In this document: one piece after another, positions 1-8,278 of the stretch | How positions within the stretch are numbered: the stretch's first letter is position 1 | How the letters are laid out: each line of letters begins with the position of its first letter | Assembly (NCBI GenBank): GCA_024809215.1 | Contig: JANUBW010000001.1 | Coordinates: 806,001-870,000 of the forward strand | Reading direction: 5' to 3' | Source: Niastella sp. OAS944 | Lineage (GTDB): Bacteria > Bacteroidota > Bacteroidia > Chitinophagales > Chitinophagaceae | DNA: 64,000 nt | Made by a program: the position numbers and the translations under genes | The notes under the pieces: model-generated | The model's database searches: none | Told to the model about the DNA's origin: nothing | Seen by the model: only the letters and a program-made list of their open reading frames with translations

Positions 1-769
1 CAATATTATCAACAATAACATCGGCCATGTCATTAAAGGTAGTGGTAAGCATACCCAGGTTGCCTTTAGCATACCCTTCTATGCGGGCCGTGTAGTCGCC
101 TTCTTTAAATCGTTTAACCACTCCTGCTATACGGCAAATACTATCTGTGATCAGAAAAAAAGTAACAATACCTACAATGAACGCTACAACCAAAGCTGCA
201 TAAAACATAATGCTGGCAAGGCGTAAGTACAAGTTGTTATCTAACGCTTGTAGAATGGCCTTTTGTTTTTCACTGGCCAGCACGGCATATACATATCCCA
301 CTAACCTGCCCTTTTCATATACCGGAGCGGCAGAAAAAATACTTGGTTCGCCTGGTTGTTTGGGATTATCGCCCATTGGCCGTTGTTTGCCGGAGGCCGC
401 AATCCACTTTTTCACCAGGTTAATATTTACCTGGTGCATTTGAACAGTTTTATCCGGTACAACATAGTCTTTGATATTACCGGCGGTATCAAGCAAATAC
501 ACTTCCACACTGGGATTAGCAACCATCGTTGAATGAATAATATCATGCGTTACACTGGTATCGGGTTTACCATCTTTAAAAGGTTGTGTAAACGTTGCCA
601 GATGTTGGGCAATATTACCATACAATTCCTGGTGGGCGGACGTGTAGTACGACCTCGAAAATGTTGAGGCAATGATCACAAACACAATGCCCAGCACAAT
701 TAACAGGCATGTGAATACAGTTGTGATCTTCCAGAAAAGCCGATTCCCGTTTATTGTTCGTACCGACAT
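1..769 (-). CDS. Sensor histidine kinase, N-terminal part (gene runs off the window)
   Basis: This is the membrane sensor half of a two-component kinase. About 256 residues are visible. They start with MSVRTINGNR and a first membrane segment (about residues 12-35), followed by an extracytoplasmic sensor region of roughly 145 residues, which contains a Cache/PAS-like stretch (PVYEKGRLVGYVYAV). A second membrane segment (VVAFIVGIVTFFLI) leads into a HAMP linker (RFKEGDYTARI, then MLTTTFNDMAD). The HisKA and ATPase domains must lie before position 1. The start codon sits one base after the stop of the response regulator, so the two genes are surely one operon and the regulator is the cognate partner. 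The signal sensed is unknown. The membrane topology and HAMP are seen directly; the kinase function is inferred from them and from the neighbour. Confidence 0.88.
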   Translation of the reverse strand, partial: MSVRTINGNRLFWKITTVFTCLLIVLGIVFVIIASTFSRSYYTSAHQELYGNIAQHLATFTQPFKDGKPDTSVTHDIIHSTMVANPSVEVYLLDTAGNIKDYVVPDKTVQMHQVNINLVKKWIAASGKQRPMGDNPKQPGEPSIFSAAPVYEKGRLVGYVYAVLASEKQKAILQALDNNLYLRLASIMFYAALVVAFIVGIVTFFLITDSICRIAGVVKRFKEGDYTARIEGYAKGNLGMLTTTFNDMADVIVDNI

Positions 770-770
770 G

Positions 771-1481
771 TTATAGTTCCTCATTAAACCTGTAGCCAAC
801 GCCCCAGGCAGTTAAAATAAATTTAGGGTTCGACACATCTTCTTCAATTTTTGCCCGTAACCGGTTGATGTGGCTGTTAACCGTATGTTCATAGCCTTCA
901 AAATCATACCCCCACACCAAATTGAGCAATCGTTTACGGCTGTAGCTTTTCCCGGGATTCGATGCAAGCAAAGTGAGCAACTCAAATTCTTTGGGTGAAA
1001 TATCTATACGGTTGTTATTGAGCGTTACCCTCCGTTTATCAAGGTCTATTTCCAATCCGCTAAAACTTATTATGGAAGTTGTTATTCCGGTAGCAGGTTC
1101 TAAAGCAAACTCTTCGCTTCTGCGGAAAATAACTTTTACCCGGGCAATAAACTCACGAATGCCGAAGGGTTTAGTGAGGTAATCATCCGCGCCGGTTTCC
1201 AAACCAATCACTTTATCGATCTCCTCACTTCTGGCAGTAAGCATCAGAATAGGCGTATGCCGGTCTGTTTGCCTTATTTTTCTGCATATCTCCACTCCAT
1301 TCAACCCCGGCAGAGTAATATCCAGTATAATAAGATTGAAATTACCCTCCTTTGAGGAAGCCAATCCTTTTAATCCATCACTTTCCGCTGTTACCCTGCA
1401 CCCCAGATCGTGGAGATGAATTTTTAGTAGTTCAACAATGTCGGGATCATCTTCAATGATCAAAACTGTTTTGTTATCCAT
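771..1481 (-). CDS. OmpR/PhoB-family response regulator
   Basis: A cytoplasmic transcription factor of 236 residues, the usual length for the family. The receiver domain covers about residues 4-118. It has the acidic pocket E10-D11-D12, the phosphoacceptor Asp54 in LIILDITLPG, the switch residue Thr82 in LMLTA and Lys104 in the TKPF motif. The winged-helix trans_reg_C domain covers about residues 140-234; it contains SPKEFELLTLL, a recognition region (YEHTVNSHINRLRAKIE) and the terminal VWGVGYRF-type hairpin (here AWGVGYRF). The ATG at 1479-1481 is the only sensible start. It is first in an operon with the sensor kinase, one base apart, and is transcribed divergently from the spondin-domain lipoprotein gene. 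That gene is a natural candidate target, but no operator could be identified by eye. Confidence 0.95.
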   Translation of the reverse strand: MDNKTVLIIEDDPDIVELLKIHLHDLGCRVTAESDGLKGLASSKEGNFNLIILDITLPGLNGVEICRKIRQTDRHTPILMLTARSEEIDKVIGLETGADDYLTKPFGIREFIARVKVIFRRSEEFALEPATGITTSIISFSGLEIDLDKRRVTLNNNRIDISPKEFELLTLLASNPGKSYSRKRLLNLVWGYDFEGYEHTVNSHINRLRAKIEEDVSNPKFILTAWGVGYRFNEEL

Positions 1482-1604
1482 AATGCGTTATAACAAAGTT
1501 GCAAAATAAAATACACGAATGTTCATTGTGATACTTTTGTTACAATTCTGCAATACCTGTGGGATACTCTTTCATTTGCTTTGTGTTACTAAAATACACC
1601 ACAA

Positions 1605-2903
1605 ATGAAATACAACTTATTAAAAACCTGTACGTTATTTGCCGCTGTAGGGCTGCTTGCCTCCTGCAAAAAAGATAAAGATCATACTCCCGGCCAATCA
1701 CAAACCATTACCATTGAAAATGTGCTGAACAGTAAACCGCTGGTTGAAACCGGTACCTTTCAGGGAAAAGGAGCACCGCCGGTTATCTTACCGGGGCAAT
1801 CAACCTCGTTTACTTTTTCCGCTGCCAAAAACCAGCGGTTAACCTTTGCTACGATGTACGGGTGGAGCAATGACCTGTTCTTTGCACCAGCCAACCCTGG
1901 TATCAAATTGTATAACGATGATGGTTCACCCATTACAGGCGATGTTTCTGCACAAATAAAACTATGGGACAATGGCACGCGTATAAACCAGGTACCAGGA
2001 TCGGCAGTGGTCCATCCGGGTACAGCAGAAAGCTCGGTAAAAAATATCAAAGAGGTAAATGGTACCGATGATTATGGCAATACCTACCTGCCTGCATCGC
2101 AACTAATGCAGTTATCACTTGCTTATGATGGTAATTCTGTATTCACCCTTACGATCACTAACAAATCGGGCGGCACCGCCAACGAAACACCCTTCAGCCC
2201 TGGCGTGTGGACCATTTCTTATGTAGCAGGCGGCAATCAACTGTTACCTGAGGCTATTTACTCAGCCGGCAAGCCTACCGCTAACGGATTGACAAATATT
2301 GCAGAAGCAGGTGATAACTCAGTGCTCAATACATACCTGATGAGCAAAACCGGCATCTTTACCCCCCTGTCGCCGGTTTTAGTGGTGGTGTATAACGGCA
2401 TGGAAAATCCCTTTTTTAAAACGGGTGAAAATGACCGGGGCGAAGGGTTGAAAGACCTTGCGCAAAAAGGCAATGCCGATATACTGGCAGCAGCTTTGAA
2501 ATCGAAATCAGGCGTAAAAGCCGTATATGTGTTGAAGGATGCTAAAAATACTGTACTGCTTCCCCGTATCGATGGCGCCGACGGCGGTAAGGTTTCGCAA
2601 ATGTTAACAGTAATGGAAGGTGATAGAATTGCCATTGCCACCATGTATGGATTTTCGAACGACTGGTTCTTTGCCACTTCAGGAAATGATTTGGACGCTA
2701 CGCAAAAAGGAGATCTGTCATCTTCTGTTGGTTTGTATGATAATGGTACAGCCGTGAATCAATTCCCTGGCGCAGGCATTACCCAGTTTAACCTGGCGGG
2801 CACTCCGCTTAACGAATCAAAGCCTATACAAATGGTACCTAACCCCAATGCATTAACGACGTTACCAGCTATCAATAACATTATAAAGGTGAGTATTCAA
2901 TAA
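1605..2903 (+). CDS. Spondin-domain lipoprotein with two tandem spondin_N-like modules
   Basis: A predicted outer-membrane or surface lipoprotein of 432 residues. The signal peptide ends in a lipobox, Leu18-Ala19-Ser20-Cys21, followed by KKDKD, typical of Bacteroidota lipoproteins. The mature protein holds two copies of a spondin_N-like module. The first (about 35-215) has the signature LTFATMYGWSNDLFFAP and LWDNGTRINQVPG. The second (about 220-425) has IAIATMYGFSNDWFFAT and LYDNGTAVNQFPG. Family knowledge: bacterial spondin_N proteins are secreted or cell-surface proteins of unknown function; eukaryotic spondins are extracellular-matrix adhesion proteins. The gene is divergent from the two-component system (123 bp apart) and followed by a hairpin. 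Identification is based on the duplicated WSND/FSND signature; ligand and role are not known. Confidence 0.85.
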   Translation: MKYNLLKTCTLFAAVGLLASCKKDKDHTPGQSQTITIENVLNSKPLVETGTFQGKGAPPVILPGQSTSFTFSAAKNQRLTFATMYGWSNDLFFAPANPGIKLYNDDGSPITGDVSAQIKLWDNGTRINQVPGSAVVHPGTAESSVKNIKEVNGTDDYGNTYLPASQLMQLSLAYDGNSVFTLTITNKSGGTANETPFSPGVWTISYVAGGNQLLPEAIYSAGKPTANGLTNIAEAGDNSVLNTYLMSKTGIFTPLSPVLVVVYNGMENPFFKTGENDRGEGLKDLAQKGNADILAAALKSKSGVKAVYVLKDAKNTVLLPRIDGADGGKVSQMLTVMEGDRIAIATMYGFSNDWFFATSGNDLDATQKGDLSSSVGLYDNGTAVNQFPGAGITQFNLAGTPLNESKPIQMVPNPNALTTLPAINNIIKVSIQ

Positions 2904-2923
2904 GGTGGTAGTGGATATTCAAA

Positions 2924-2972
2924 ATAACATCAGCCAGCACCGAATGAATGATTAAGATCTGGCTGATGTTAT
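2924..2972 (+). terminator. Hairpin 3' of the spondin gene, probable terminator
   Basis: Perfect 14-bp arms ATAACATCAGCCAG (2924-2937) and CTGGCTGATGTTAT (2959-2972) flank a 21-nt loop and begin 21 bp after the stop codon. No U-tract follows on the plus strand, so it may act as a 3' stabiliser rather than a classic intrinsic terminator. Confidence 0.5.
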
Positions 2973-3036
2973 AAAAACACATTCATCCGTTTTTTTCATC
3001 GGCATCCATAAATTTTTCATACATACTTTTATTATT

Positions 3037-3174
3037 GCTTATCTTCACTTGCACTTCAAAACAGTGGTAAACCACTGCCGGCTTACAGCTGACAATCCCA
3101 CTTATTTCTCGCGTTTATTTAAAAAAGAGGTAGGTGTTTCTCCAATTAAGTTCAGGGATAACCTTTTAAATTAG
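3037..3174 (+). pseudogene. Remnant of an AraC-family regulator C-terminus
   Basis: This is the only coding-like content of the spacer between the spondin gene and the DHCW cupin gene. Read in one plus-strand frame, 3091-3174 encodes DNPTYFSRLFKKEVGVSP and then IKFRDNLLN before a TAG stop. This is the second helix-turn-helix of AraC/XylS regulators (consensus: xYxSRxFKKExGxSPxxxR). Upstream in the same frame, AYLHLHF resembles the beginning of the AraC DNA-binding domain, but the sequence between is degenerate and there is no start codon or sensor domain. It looks like the tail of a deleted gene. It could also be a short chance similarity, but the match spans about 18 contiguous residues with correct spacing to a stop codon. 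Confidence 0.6.
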
Positions 3175-3211
3175 TTTCCGGATACAGCTACGATATGCCT
3201 GTGAAAGGTAC

Positions 3212-3559
3212 TTATTTGCCGGGCTTTAGAAAATCACCATCAATTATTAAAAGTTTCACCCCGTTTTCTGTAAACGACCGGTGACTACTAAGGTCATCTG
3301 ATACTATGTATGTCATTCCCTGGCTAAGCCTGAAGTTTTGGCCATTATCCAATTCACTAACAAATTCTCCTTCGAGGCAATGAACTATATGCCCTTTTTT
3401 GCACCAATGATCAGCCAGGTATCCCATTGAGTACTCAACTCTTCGAATACGCAATCCTTCTAACTGCAAGGTTCTCCAAACAGCTATACCAGTGGTGCCC
3501 AAATGCTCAGTTGCAGGAATTAAATCCCAGTCAATTGTTTGAAAGTTATAATTGCTCAT
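3212..3559 (-). CDS. DHCW-motif cupin-fold protein
   Basis: A small cytoplasmic protein of 115 residues with the single-domain cupin layout. The name-giving motif DHWC lies at residues 50-53 in ADHWCKKGHIVHCLEGE. The following GHI and E residues are the expected metal-facing positions, and the second half has the usual turn (LSQGMTYIVSDD). Family members are about 110-115 residues, so the protein is full length. Function in the family is not established; a role in binding a small ligand or metal is only an inference from the fold. There is no signal peptide. It starts at the ATG at 3557-3559 and is transcribed alone toward the AraC remnant. Confidence 0.85.
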   Translation of the reverse strand: MSNYNFQTIDWDLIPATEHLGTTGIAVWRTLQLEGLRIRRVEYSMGYLADHWCKKGHIVHCLEGEFVSELDNGQNFRLSQGMTYIVSDDLSSHRSFTENGVKLLIIDGDFLKPGK

Positions 3560-3641
3560 TTTTGTATGCTTTTACCAGCTATGGTAGAGAAAATCAGATA
3601 AAAATAATAAAAAATATTATTGATGACCGTGCACCGCTCCT

Positions 3642-3695
3642 GGTTTCTTAGTAATACTAAGAAACCTTCAGGTCATTAGATCTGAAGGCCTTTTT
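3642..3695 (+). terminator. Double hairpin with U-tract in plus orientation
   Basis: Two adjoining inverted repeats. The first is GGTTTCTTAGT (3642-3652) with ACTAAGAAACC (3656-3666), an 11-bp perfect stem with a 3-nt loop. The second is CCTTCAG (3665-3671) with CTGAAGG (3682-3688), followed by CC and five T. The second has the form of an intrinsic terminator reading rightward, yet no intact plus-strand gene ends here. The nearest plus-strand coding relic is the AraC remnant 470 bp upstream, so this may be a left-over terminator. The two stems share two bases and would compete if both fold. Confidence 0.5.
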
Positions 3696-3791
3696 GATTC
3701 CAAATTCATAAAATGTAACGGTTCCTATGATACGTAAATATTTATTCAAAGTAATAAATGAAGAAGGCGTATTTGGAGGTGCGCATAAGAT

Positions 3792-4184
3792 CTAATCAGG
3801 CAGTGTATATTCCATTTCGTAAAAATGCTTCTTATCTTTTATGATGATGTTCAATTTACCAGCTATGCCGGTCAATTCATCTGTTCCCGAATCAGGTACA
3901 ATAATAATATTCATCATGGGTTCGCCTTTATTCATAGTTGCATTATGTTGTAACACAAAAGAACCCTGTTTGCCATTTAAAGTTGCTTCTACGCGCTCGA
4001 TCGCTACATAACCTGCAGACGCAGGGACTGCTGTTTTTGCACTAAGCATTTGCCCCTTACTGGTTCCTGCTATATCGCCATAAAAAACCTTGTCGATGGT
4101 TAATCGTCCTAAAAGGGGGATGTCTCGTTCATCGGTTTGAGGAACGAGTTTGACCTCAAATTCACCTTTTGCGTATTGTGTCAT
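3792..4184 (-). CDS. DUF3224 domain protein
   Basis: A cytoplasmic protein of 130 residues matching the small DUF3224 beta-barrel family. Recognisable features are KGEFEVKLVPQ near the N-terminus, the central GRLTIDKVFYGDIAGTSKG block, GYVAIERVEATLNGKQGSFVLQH, and the C-terminal GTDELTGIAGKLNIIIKD followed by KHFYEMEYTLP. The family has an allene-oxide-cyclase-like barrel fold, but no reaction is assigned. No signal peptide is present and the length is typical. A minus-strand TACATTTG (4204-4211) resembles a -7 element just upstream, but no -33 partner is seen. A short degraded copy of the C-terminus of the same family lies at 8216-8272, so a second DUF3224 gene once existed nearby. Confidence 0.85.
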   Translation of the reverse strand: MTQYAKGEFEVKLVPQTDERDIPLLGRLTIDKVFYGDIAGTSKGQMLSAKTAVPASAGYVAIERVEATLNGKQGSFVLQHNATMNKGEPMMNIIIVPDSGTDELTGIAGKLNIIIKDKKHFYEMEYTLPD

Positions 4185-4305
4185 TAAAATATTTTTGTTT
4201 CATCAAATGTAAGCAAATAGGACCGAAGCATATAACGCATAGGGATAATATCCATAAGCCAGGTAATTATATGAAGTTGTACCTTAGAGTATAAAACTAA
4301 CGATT

Positions 4306-5115
4306 ATGAAAGCAGTATCAAAAACCGCTTATTACTGCGGTGGTGTTCGTATGCAGGATGCCGAATCTGCTAAACCACTTATTGGTGATCATTATGCAAA
4401 GCGCCTACTTGGTGAAGATGGAATTGCCTATTGGTCAGCGTTTAAACAATTCACCAGGCCAAATGCAGGCAATACGGCAAGGCATTATCTCATTGATTCA
4501 TTTATAAAAAATGAACTGACCGATCATCCCGATGCAACCATCATTTTAATTGGGGCGGGGCTCGACAGCCGTGCTTATAGATTGGATGGCGGAAAATGGA
4601 TAGAAATAGATGAAGAAGCGATTATTGCACACAAAAATAATAAGCTGCCCATCAATGAATGTAAAAATCCGCTTGAGAGAATACCTATAGATTTTGAAAA
4701 AGAGAAACTGGCCGATAAGCTGCAACCTTACAGGGAAAGGCCTTATGTGATCTTTATTATAGAAGGCGTACTTATGTATCTCACTAATGAACAACGAAAC
4801 GAATTACTAACTACCTTAACAACGCTTTTCCCAAAACATGTACTTTTTTGCGACCTCATGAATAAAGGATTTTTTGAGAAGTTCAGCGGTGAAATTCATA
4901 GAAAGCTCAGCGAAAGTGGAGCGGTCTTTAAAGACATCGCCGATGAACCGGATCGCGTATTCATTGCAAAAGGATATAAGAAAAGATCAGTGACCGGCAT
5001 GCCGCAAGCTATACATGATTTGGGTTTAATAAGACTTCCCTGGTTCGTCAGGAAATTTGTTTTTGGCAGGCTGATCAATGGATATGCAGTATATCATTTT
5101 ACTTACGGCTACTGA
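4306..5115 (+). CDS. LCM-family class I SAM-dependent methyltransferase
   Basis: A cytoplasmic methyltransferase of 269 residues in the leucine carboxyl methyltransferase (PF04072) group, often annotated as O-methyltransferase of polyketide biosynthesis. The SAM-binding motif I is unusual in the way typical of this family: GAGLDSRAYRL, with Gly83 to Arg89 as GAGLDSR. Motif II is WIEIDEE, and the family motif IEGVLMYL follows at about residues 149-156. The N-terminal YCGGVRMQDAES plus GDHYAKRLLG lid is also as expected. The substrate cannot be told: no polyketide or peptide synthetase is nearby, so a natural-product role is not supported by context. It is a monocistronic unit, closed by a strong bidirectional terminator shared with the convergent gene. 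Confidence 0.88.
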   Translation: MKAVSKTAYYCGGVRMQDAESAKPLIGDHYAKRLLGEDGIAYWSAFKQFTRPNAGNTARHYLIDSFIKNELTDHPDATIILIGAGLDSRAYRLDGGKWIEIDEEAIIAHKNNKLPINECKNPLERIPIDFEKEKLADKLQPYRERPYVIFIIEGVLMYLTNEQRNELLTTLTTLFPKHVLFCDLMNKGFFEKFSGEIHRKLSESGAVFKDIADEPDRVFIAKGYKKRSVTGMPQAIHDLGLIRLPWFVRKFVFGRLINGYAVYHFTYGY

Positions 5116-5136
5116 TCGTCCCATTCGAAAGTATTT

Positions 5137-5178
5137 AAGCGGCCAACTCAAAATAATGAGATGGCCGCTTTAGTTTTT
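5137..5178. terminator. Bidirectional intrinsic terminator between convergent genes
   Basis: Stem AAGCGGCCA (5137-5145) with TGGCCGCTT (5162-5170), followed by a T-rich run (TAGTTTTTATTTT) rightward. The A-rich loop side also serves the leftward transcript. It lies between the methyltransferase stop and the stop of the gene at 5177. Confidence 0.8.
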
Positions 5179-5836
5179 ATTTTAATTGTTCAAGAATTTC
5201 CTCCACTTCCTTCTTCCCCCAATGCGGGGCAAGCCCTGCGGATGGCTCACCGGCCAACTTTTGTTTTGCGTTTGTTAGTAACTGCTTTGCCTGTGCCTTA
5301 TCGCCGCCCCACATTTTTGGCGTTGCAAACTTTTGCCAGCCAAGCAGGTAAAGCATGCGCGGATTATCAGGATCTGCCTGTTTTGCCATTTGCAAGTAAT
5401 TAAAGGCTGTAGGGCCATATTCCCGTCCATAAGTTTGCGGATTGATAAATACCCGCGCCTGGTTCAGCATCATATGAATACAATACAACTCAGCCAATTC
5501 TTTTTTCTGTTTTGCCGTATCAATGAGCATTCCTGCTTTTTTTATTTCACCGGCTGCCTTGTTGGCAAATGGTTCAATATTATCGGGGTCGTCGTTTTGC
5601 TTTAACCAACCTATTTTCGCATTGCAAAAAGCGGCGTAATAGTAAGGAAGCCATTGATCCTTTTGCCCATCTGCAATACGTAAAAAATTGTCTGCCAGTA
5701 ACTGATAATCTTTAACGGTTTTTGCATTATCAAGTTTTGTAACTGCAGTTTGCATTTGTTGTGAATAGGCATCCTGTGCATGAGCCGTAACATATACAAG
5801 GCTCATAGCCATGATCAATAAAAATATCCTTTTCAT
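5177..5836 (-). CDS. Periplasmic helical (TPR-like) protein downstream of a TonB-dependent receptor
   Basis: A secreted protein of 219 residues with a clear signal peptide (MKRIFLLIMAMSLVYVTAHA, cleavage before QDAY). The mature part is all-helical by eye. Its repeating motifs include PYYYAAFCNAKIGWL, FNYLQMAKQADPDNPRMLYLLG and AKQLLTNAKQKLAGE. The AKQADPDNPR block is typical of tetratricopeptide repeats. It lies 30 bp after the TonB-dependent receptor gene in the same orientation and is probably co-transcribed. Its likely role is as a periplasmic accessory of that receptor; this is inference from position only. The ATG at 5834-5836 is used. The C-terminus ends in a charged helix (KKEVEEILEQLK). 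Confidence 0.75.
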   Translation of the reverse strand: MKRIFLLIMAMSLVYVTAHAQDAYSQQMQTAVTKLDNAKTVKDYQLLADNFLRIADGQKDQWLPYYYAAFCNAKIGWLKQNDDPDNIEPFANKAAGEIKKAGMLIDTAKQKKELAELYCIHMMLNQARVFINPQTYGREYGPTAFNYLQMAKQADPDNPRMLYLLGWQKFATPKMWGGDKAQAKQLLTNAKQKLAGEPSAGLAPHWGKKEVEEILEQLK

Positions 5837-5866
5837 TTTTTATTTTTTTGGTTAATAATATCATTG

Positions 5867-8095
5867 TCATAATTTTTCATTAATAAAATCATCGCGCCGG
5901 TCAATCCCAAACGACATAAACAACCCGATGTAATAGCTGCGTGGGGCCGGTTGTGTGATGGGCATTTTGTTTAGCCGGTTGTAACTGTAGTTATACCCAA
6001 AGACCTGCTTTGTTGCAAACACATTATTGACGCCGAAGCCAATACCCGAAAAATCTTTATTCTTCCATTTTTTGAACAGATTGAATAAATAAGCAAAACT
6101 TACATTCATTTGATTATACATGGCCGCAGTTCCCTTATCAAGCACCACAGGCTTGCCGGCCACATCATATTGTATATTGTAGTAAGGACGGCCCGTGGCC
6201 AGTGTGTAAGAAACATTCGCACTTAGGTTGATGTCCTGAAAAAACCTCTTTACAGCAAGCGATGCAGTATGCGGCGTTGCAAAATTGGGCTGCAGGGCAT
6301 ACGGATAATTAAGGAACTTCCTTTTTGTATGGAGCCAGGTATAGGTGATCCAGTAATCAAAATTTTTAAATGTTCTTTTATCACGAAAAAATAATTCAAC
6401 GCCTTTTGCAAAACCGCTCCCATCGTTTGCAGTAACCGGTATTGTGGTCACCAGGTCTTTATATTTTTTGTAGTATGCTTCAACCCTTAATAAACGGTTG
6501 TTTGCTTTTTTCTGGTAGTTGATGATATAATGTGTTGCCTGCGTGAATGAGAGTGCACGGTTCTGAACAAGATGAACCAGCTCAGGCTTTTGATAAAAAA
6601 CGCCGTAAGCGATATTCACCTGTGCCCCATCATTAAACCGGTATGCAAAACTTATGCGTGGGGCCCAGTTCATTTTGTGTAACAGCGCATCATTTTCTGC
6701 CCGCACACCGATTTTGGCAGCAATGCTCCCAGATATGTATACATCAGTTTCTGCAAAAATTGCGGTAAGTTCATCTTTCAACGTTGTTAAAGTATCATTT
6801 AAACAATAATCGTCCCCGTTATGAAAATGCTCAGCGCCAAAGCGCAAAGCCTGGTTATGAGTAAGCGTTTTTGTAAACACCATTCTGGCCTGCAAAAAGT
6901 TGGAACGGGAATTAAGTGTGTTATTCTGTTTATTGAACGGATAATATGGAACCACCAGTTGGCTGCCATTTCGGTCTTCCAGTTTATTAATTATACGCTG
7001 TTTGTTGTAATTGTATGCAAACCCGGCATCGATCTTCCAGCGGGGTGATAATAGTTCGTGATAAGATAAATTGGCATACAGGTTACGCCCTTTTGTTTCA
7101 AACGACGATGCGAGCTCACTACTATCAATATTCGCATTGCGCATGCCCGTGCGATTGTAACCATAATTGGTATAAAATTTCAGCATGCCTGTTTTGCTGG
7201 TTTTGATGCGAAAATTGGCGTCTGTTTCAATATATTCAGGCGCATGAAAGAAATCAGGGTGTTGCTTTACCACGCTGTTATACAAAGCGTAGCTGCCGTA
7301 ATTCGTATTGATGCCGTAACTGCTTTTTTTATTTCGTGCCAGATTTTGAACCCCTGCACCTACAGACATGGGGAAAATATGCAAACTGGCAGATGATTTG
7401 TCGGGCAGGTCAATGGTTTCCAGGATCAAAGCGCTGCTTAATGCCTGGCCATATAAAGCGGAGTATGCTCCTGTGTTGAACAATATGCCTTTGAATAAAA
7501 ATGGGTTCAACCGGGCCGGTTGCATAATTCCCGGCACACTGCCATAGTTTGGGCTTTTCAGTAAAGTGCCATCTACAAATTGTTTTGCTTCTTCACTTGT
7601 TCCGCCACGTACAAACAAACCTTCTTTATCACCGATCTGTTGCGTGCCGGGTAGTGAACGTAACGCGTTGGCAATATCGCCGCCATTGCCGGCAACGGTC
7701 ATGGCATCCATGGGTGTTAAGGAAGCTCCTTTTGCTTTGTCGCTGGCTTCAAAACTCCCTGCCGAAACAACAACAGGCTCCAGAGACCTTTCTTCGGGCT
7801 GTAACACAAAATTTATTTCAACCAGGGTATCGTTTATCTCAATTTGTTTTTCCGTTTCTTTAAACCCTATAAAAGACGCCACAATTACCAGCGTACTTTT
7901 CGCCTTTACAGTAAATACAAAATGGCCGGTTGAATCGGTAGTTACCGCAGTTGCCGTGCCTTTGACATAAACACTGGCATCGGCCAAAGGATGCCTGCGG
8001 TTATTGGTGACTGTACCTTTTATAGTTGCCTGTGCCAAACAATAATTTGCTGAACAAATGCAAACAACAAGCGCGTAGTATTTTAAAGCTGCCAT
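5867..8095 (-). CDS. TonB-dependent outer-membrane receptor with carboxypeptidase-like N-terminal domain
   Basis: An outer-membrane active-transport protein of 742 residues. It begins with a signal peptide (MAALKYYALVVCICSANYCLAQ). A CarboxypepD_reg-like beta-sandwich follows (TIKGTVTNNRRHPLADASVYVKG). The plug domain (about residues 110-220) contains GGDIANALRSLPGTQ and LFVRGGTSEEAKQFVDG, and a 22-stranded-type barrel runs to the C-terminal strand YYIGLFMSFGID. The ATG at 8093-8095 was chosen because seven extra upstream codons would need a TTG start and add an unlikely leader. The cargo is unknown: there is no SusD partner, and the downstream gene encodes a periplasmic helical-repeat protein. 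Family knowledge: receptors of this size without SusD commonly take up metal chelates or small ligands. The protein is intact. Confidence 0.9.
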   Translation of the reverse strand: MAALKYYALVVCICSANYCLAQATIKGTVTNNRRHPLADASVYVKGTATAVTTDSTGHFVFTVKAKSTLVIVASFIGFKETEKQIEINDTLVEINFVLQPEERSLEPVVVSAGSFEASDKAKGASLTPMDAMTVAGNGGDIANALRSLPGTQQIGDKEGLFVRGGTSEEAKQFVDGTLLKSPNYGSVPGIMQPARLNPFLFKGILFNTGAYSALYGQALSSALILETIDLPDKSSASLHIFPMSVGAGVQNLARNKKSSYGINTNYGSYALYNSVVKQHPDFFHAPEYIETDANFRIKTSKTGMLKFYTNYGYNRTGMRNANIDSSELASSFETKGRNLYANLSYHELLSPRWKIDAGFAYNYNKQRIINKLEDRNGSQLVVPYYPFNKQNNTLNSRSNFLQARMVFTKTLTHNQALRFGAEHFHNGDDYCLNDTLTTLKDELTAIFAETDVYISGSIAAKIGVRAENDALLHKMNWAPRISFAYRFNDGAQVNIAYGVFYQKPELVHLVQNRALSFTQATHYIINYQKKANNRLLRVEAYYKKYKDLVTTIPVTANDGSGFAKGVELFFRDKRTFKNFDYWITYTWLHTKRKFLNYPYALQPNFATPHTASLAVKRFFQDINLSANVSYTLATGRPYYNIQYDVAGKPVVLDKGTAAMYNQMNVSFAYLFNLFKKWKNKDFSGIGFGVNNVFATKQVFGYNYSYNRLNKMPITQPAPRSYYIGLFMSFGIDRRDDFINEKL

Positions 8096-8215
8096 AACTT
8101 CTGTTTTGCAACACAAAGTTCAACAGCCTGCGTGGCGAGAATTGCCGTGAGTAGACAACCGGGATAAATGAGTAGATGAAAATGAAGGAAATATTCGTGA
8201 TCGGCAGAGAAACTA

Positions 8216-8272
8216 TTATTCCGTCAGTGTATTTTCCATTTCGTAAAAATGTTTCTTATCTCTTATGATGGT
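8216..8272 (-). pseudogene. C-terminal remnant of a DUF3224 gene
   Basis: On the minus strand, 18 codons before a TAA stop read TIIRDKKHFYEMENTLTE. This matches the last residues of the intact DUF3224 protein at 3792-4184 (IIIKDKKHFYEMEYTLPD) at 13 of 18 positions. A TGA stop directly precedes the fragment in the same frame, so nothing longer is encoded. It sits between the TonB receptor and the HxlR regulator gene. The simplest reading is that a second DUF3224 gene was deleted or recombined with the intact copy 4 kb away. Confidence 0.7.
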
Positions 8273-8278
8273 TCATAG

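Noticed and set aside
1532-1539. TACTTTTG considered as promoter of the spondin gene
   Set aside because: It matches the -7 consensus but has no TTG at -33 spacing, and the leader would be 60 nt; not enough to call.
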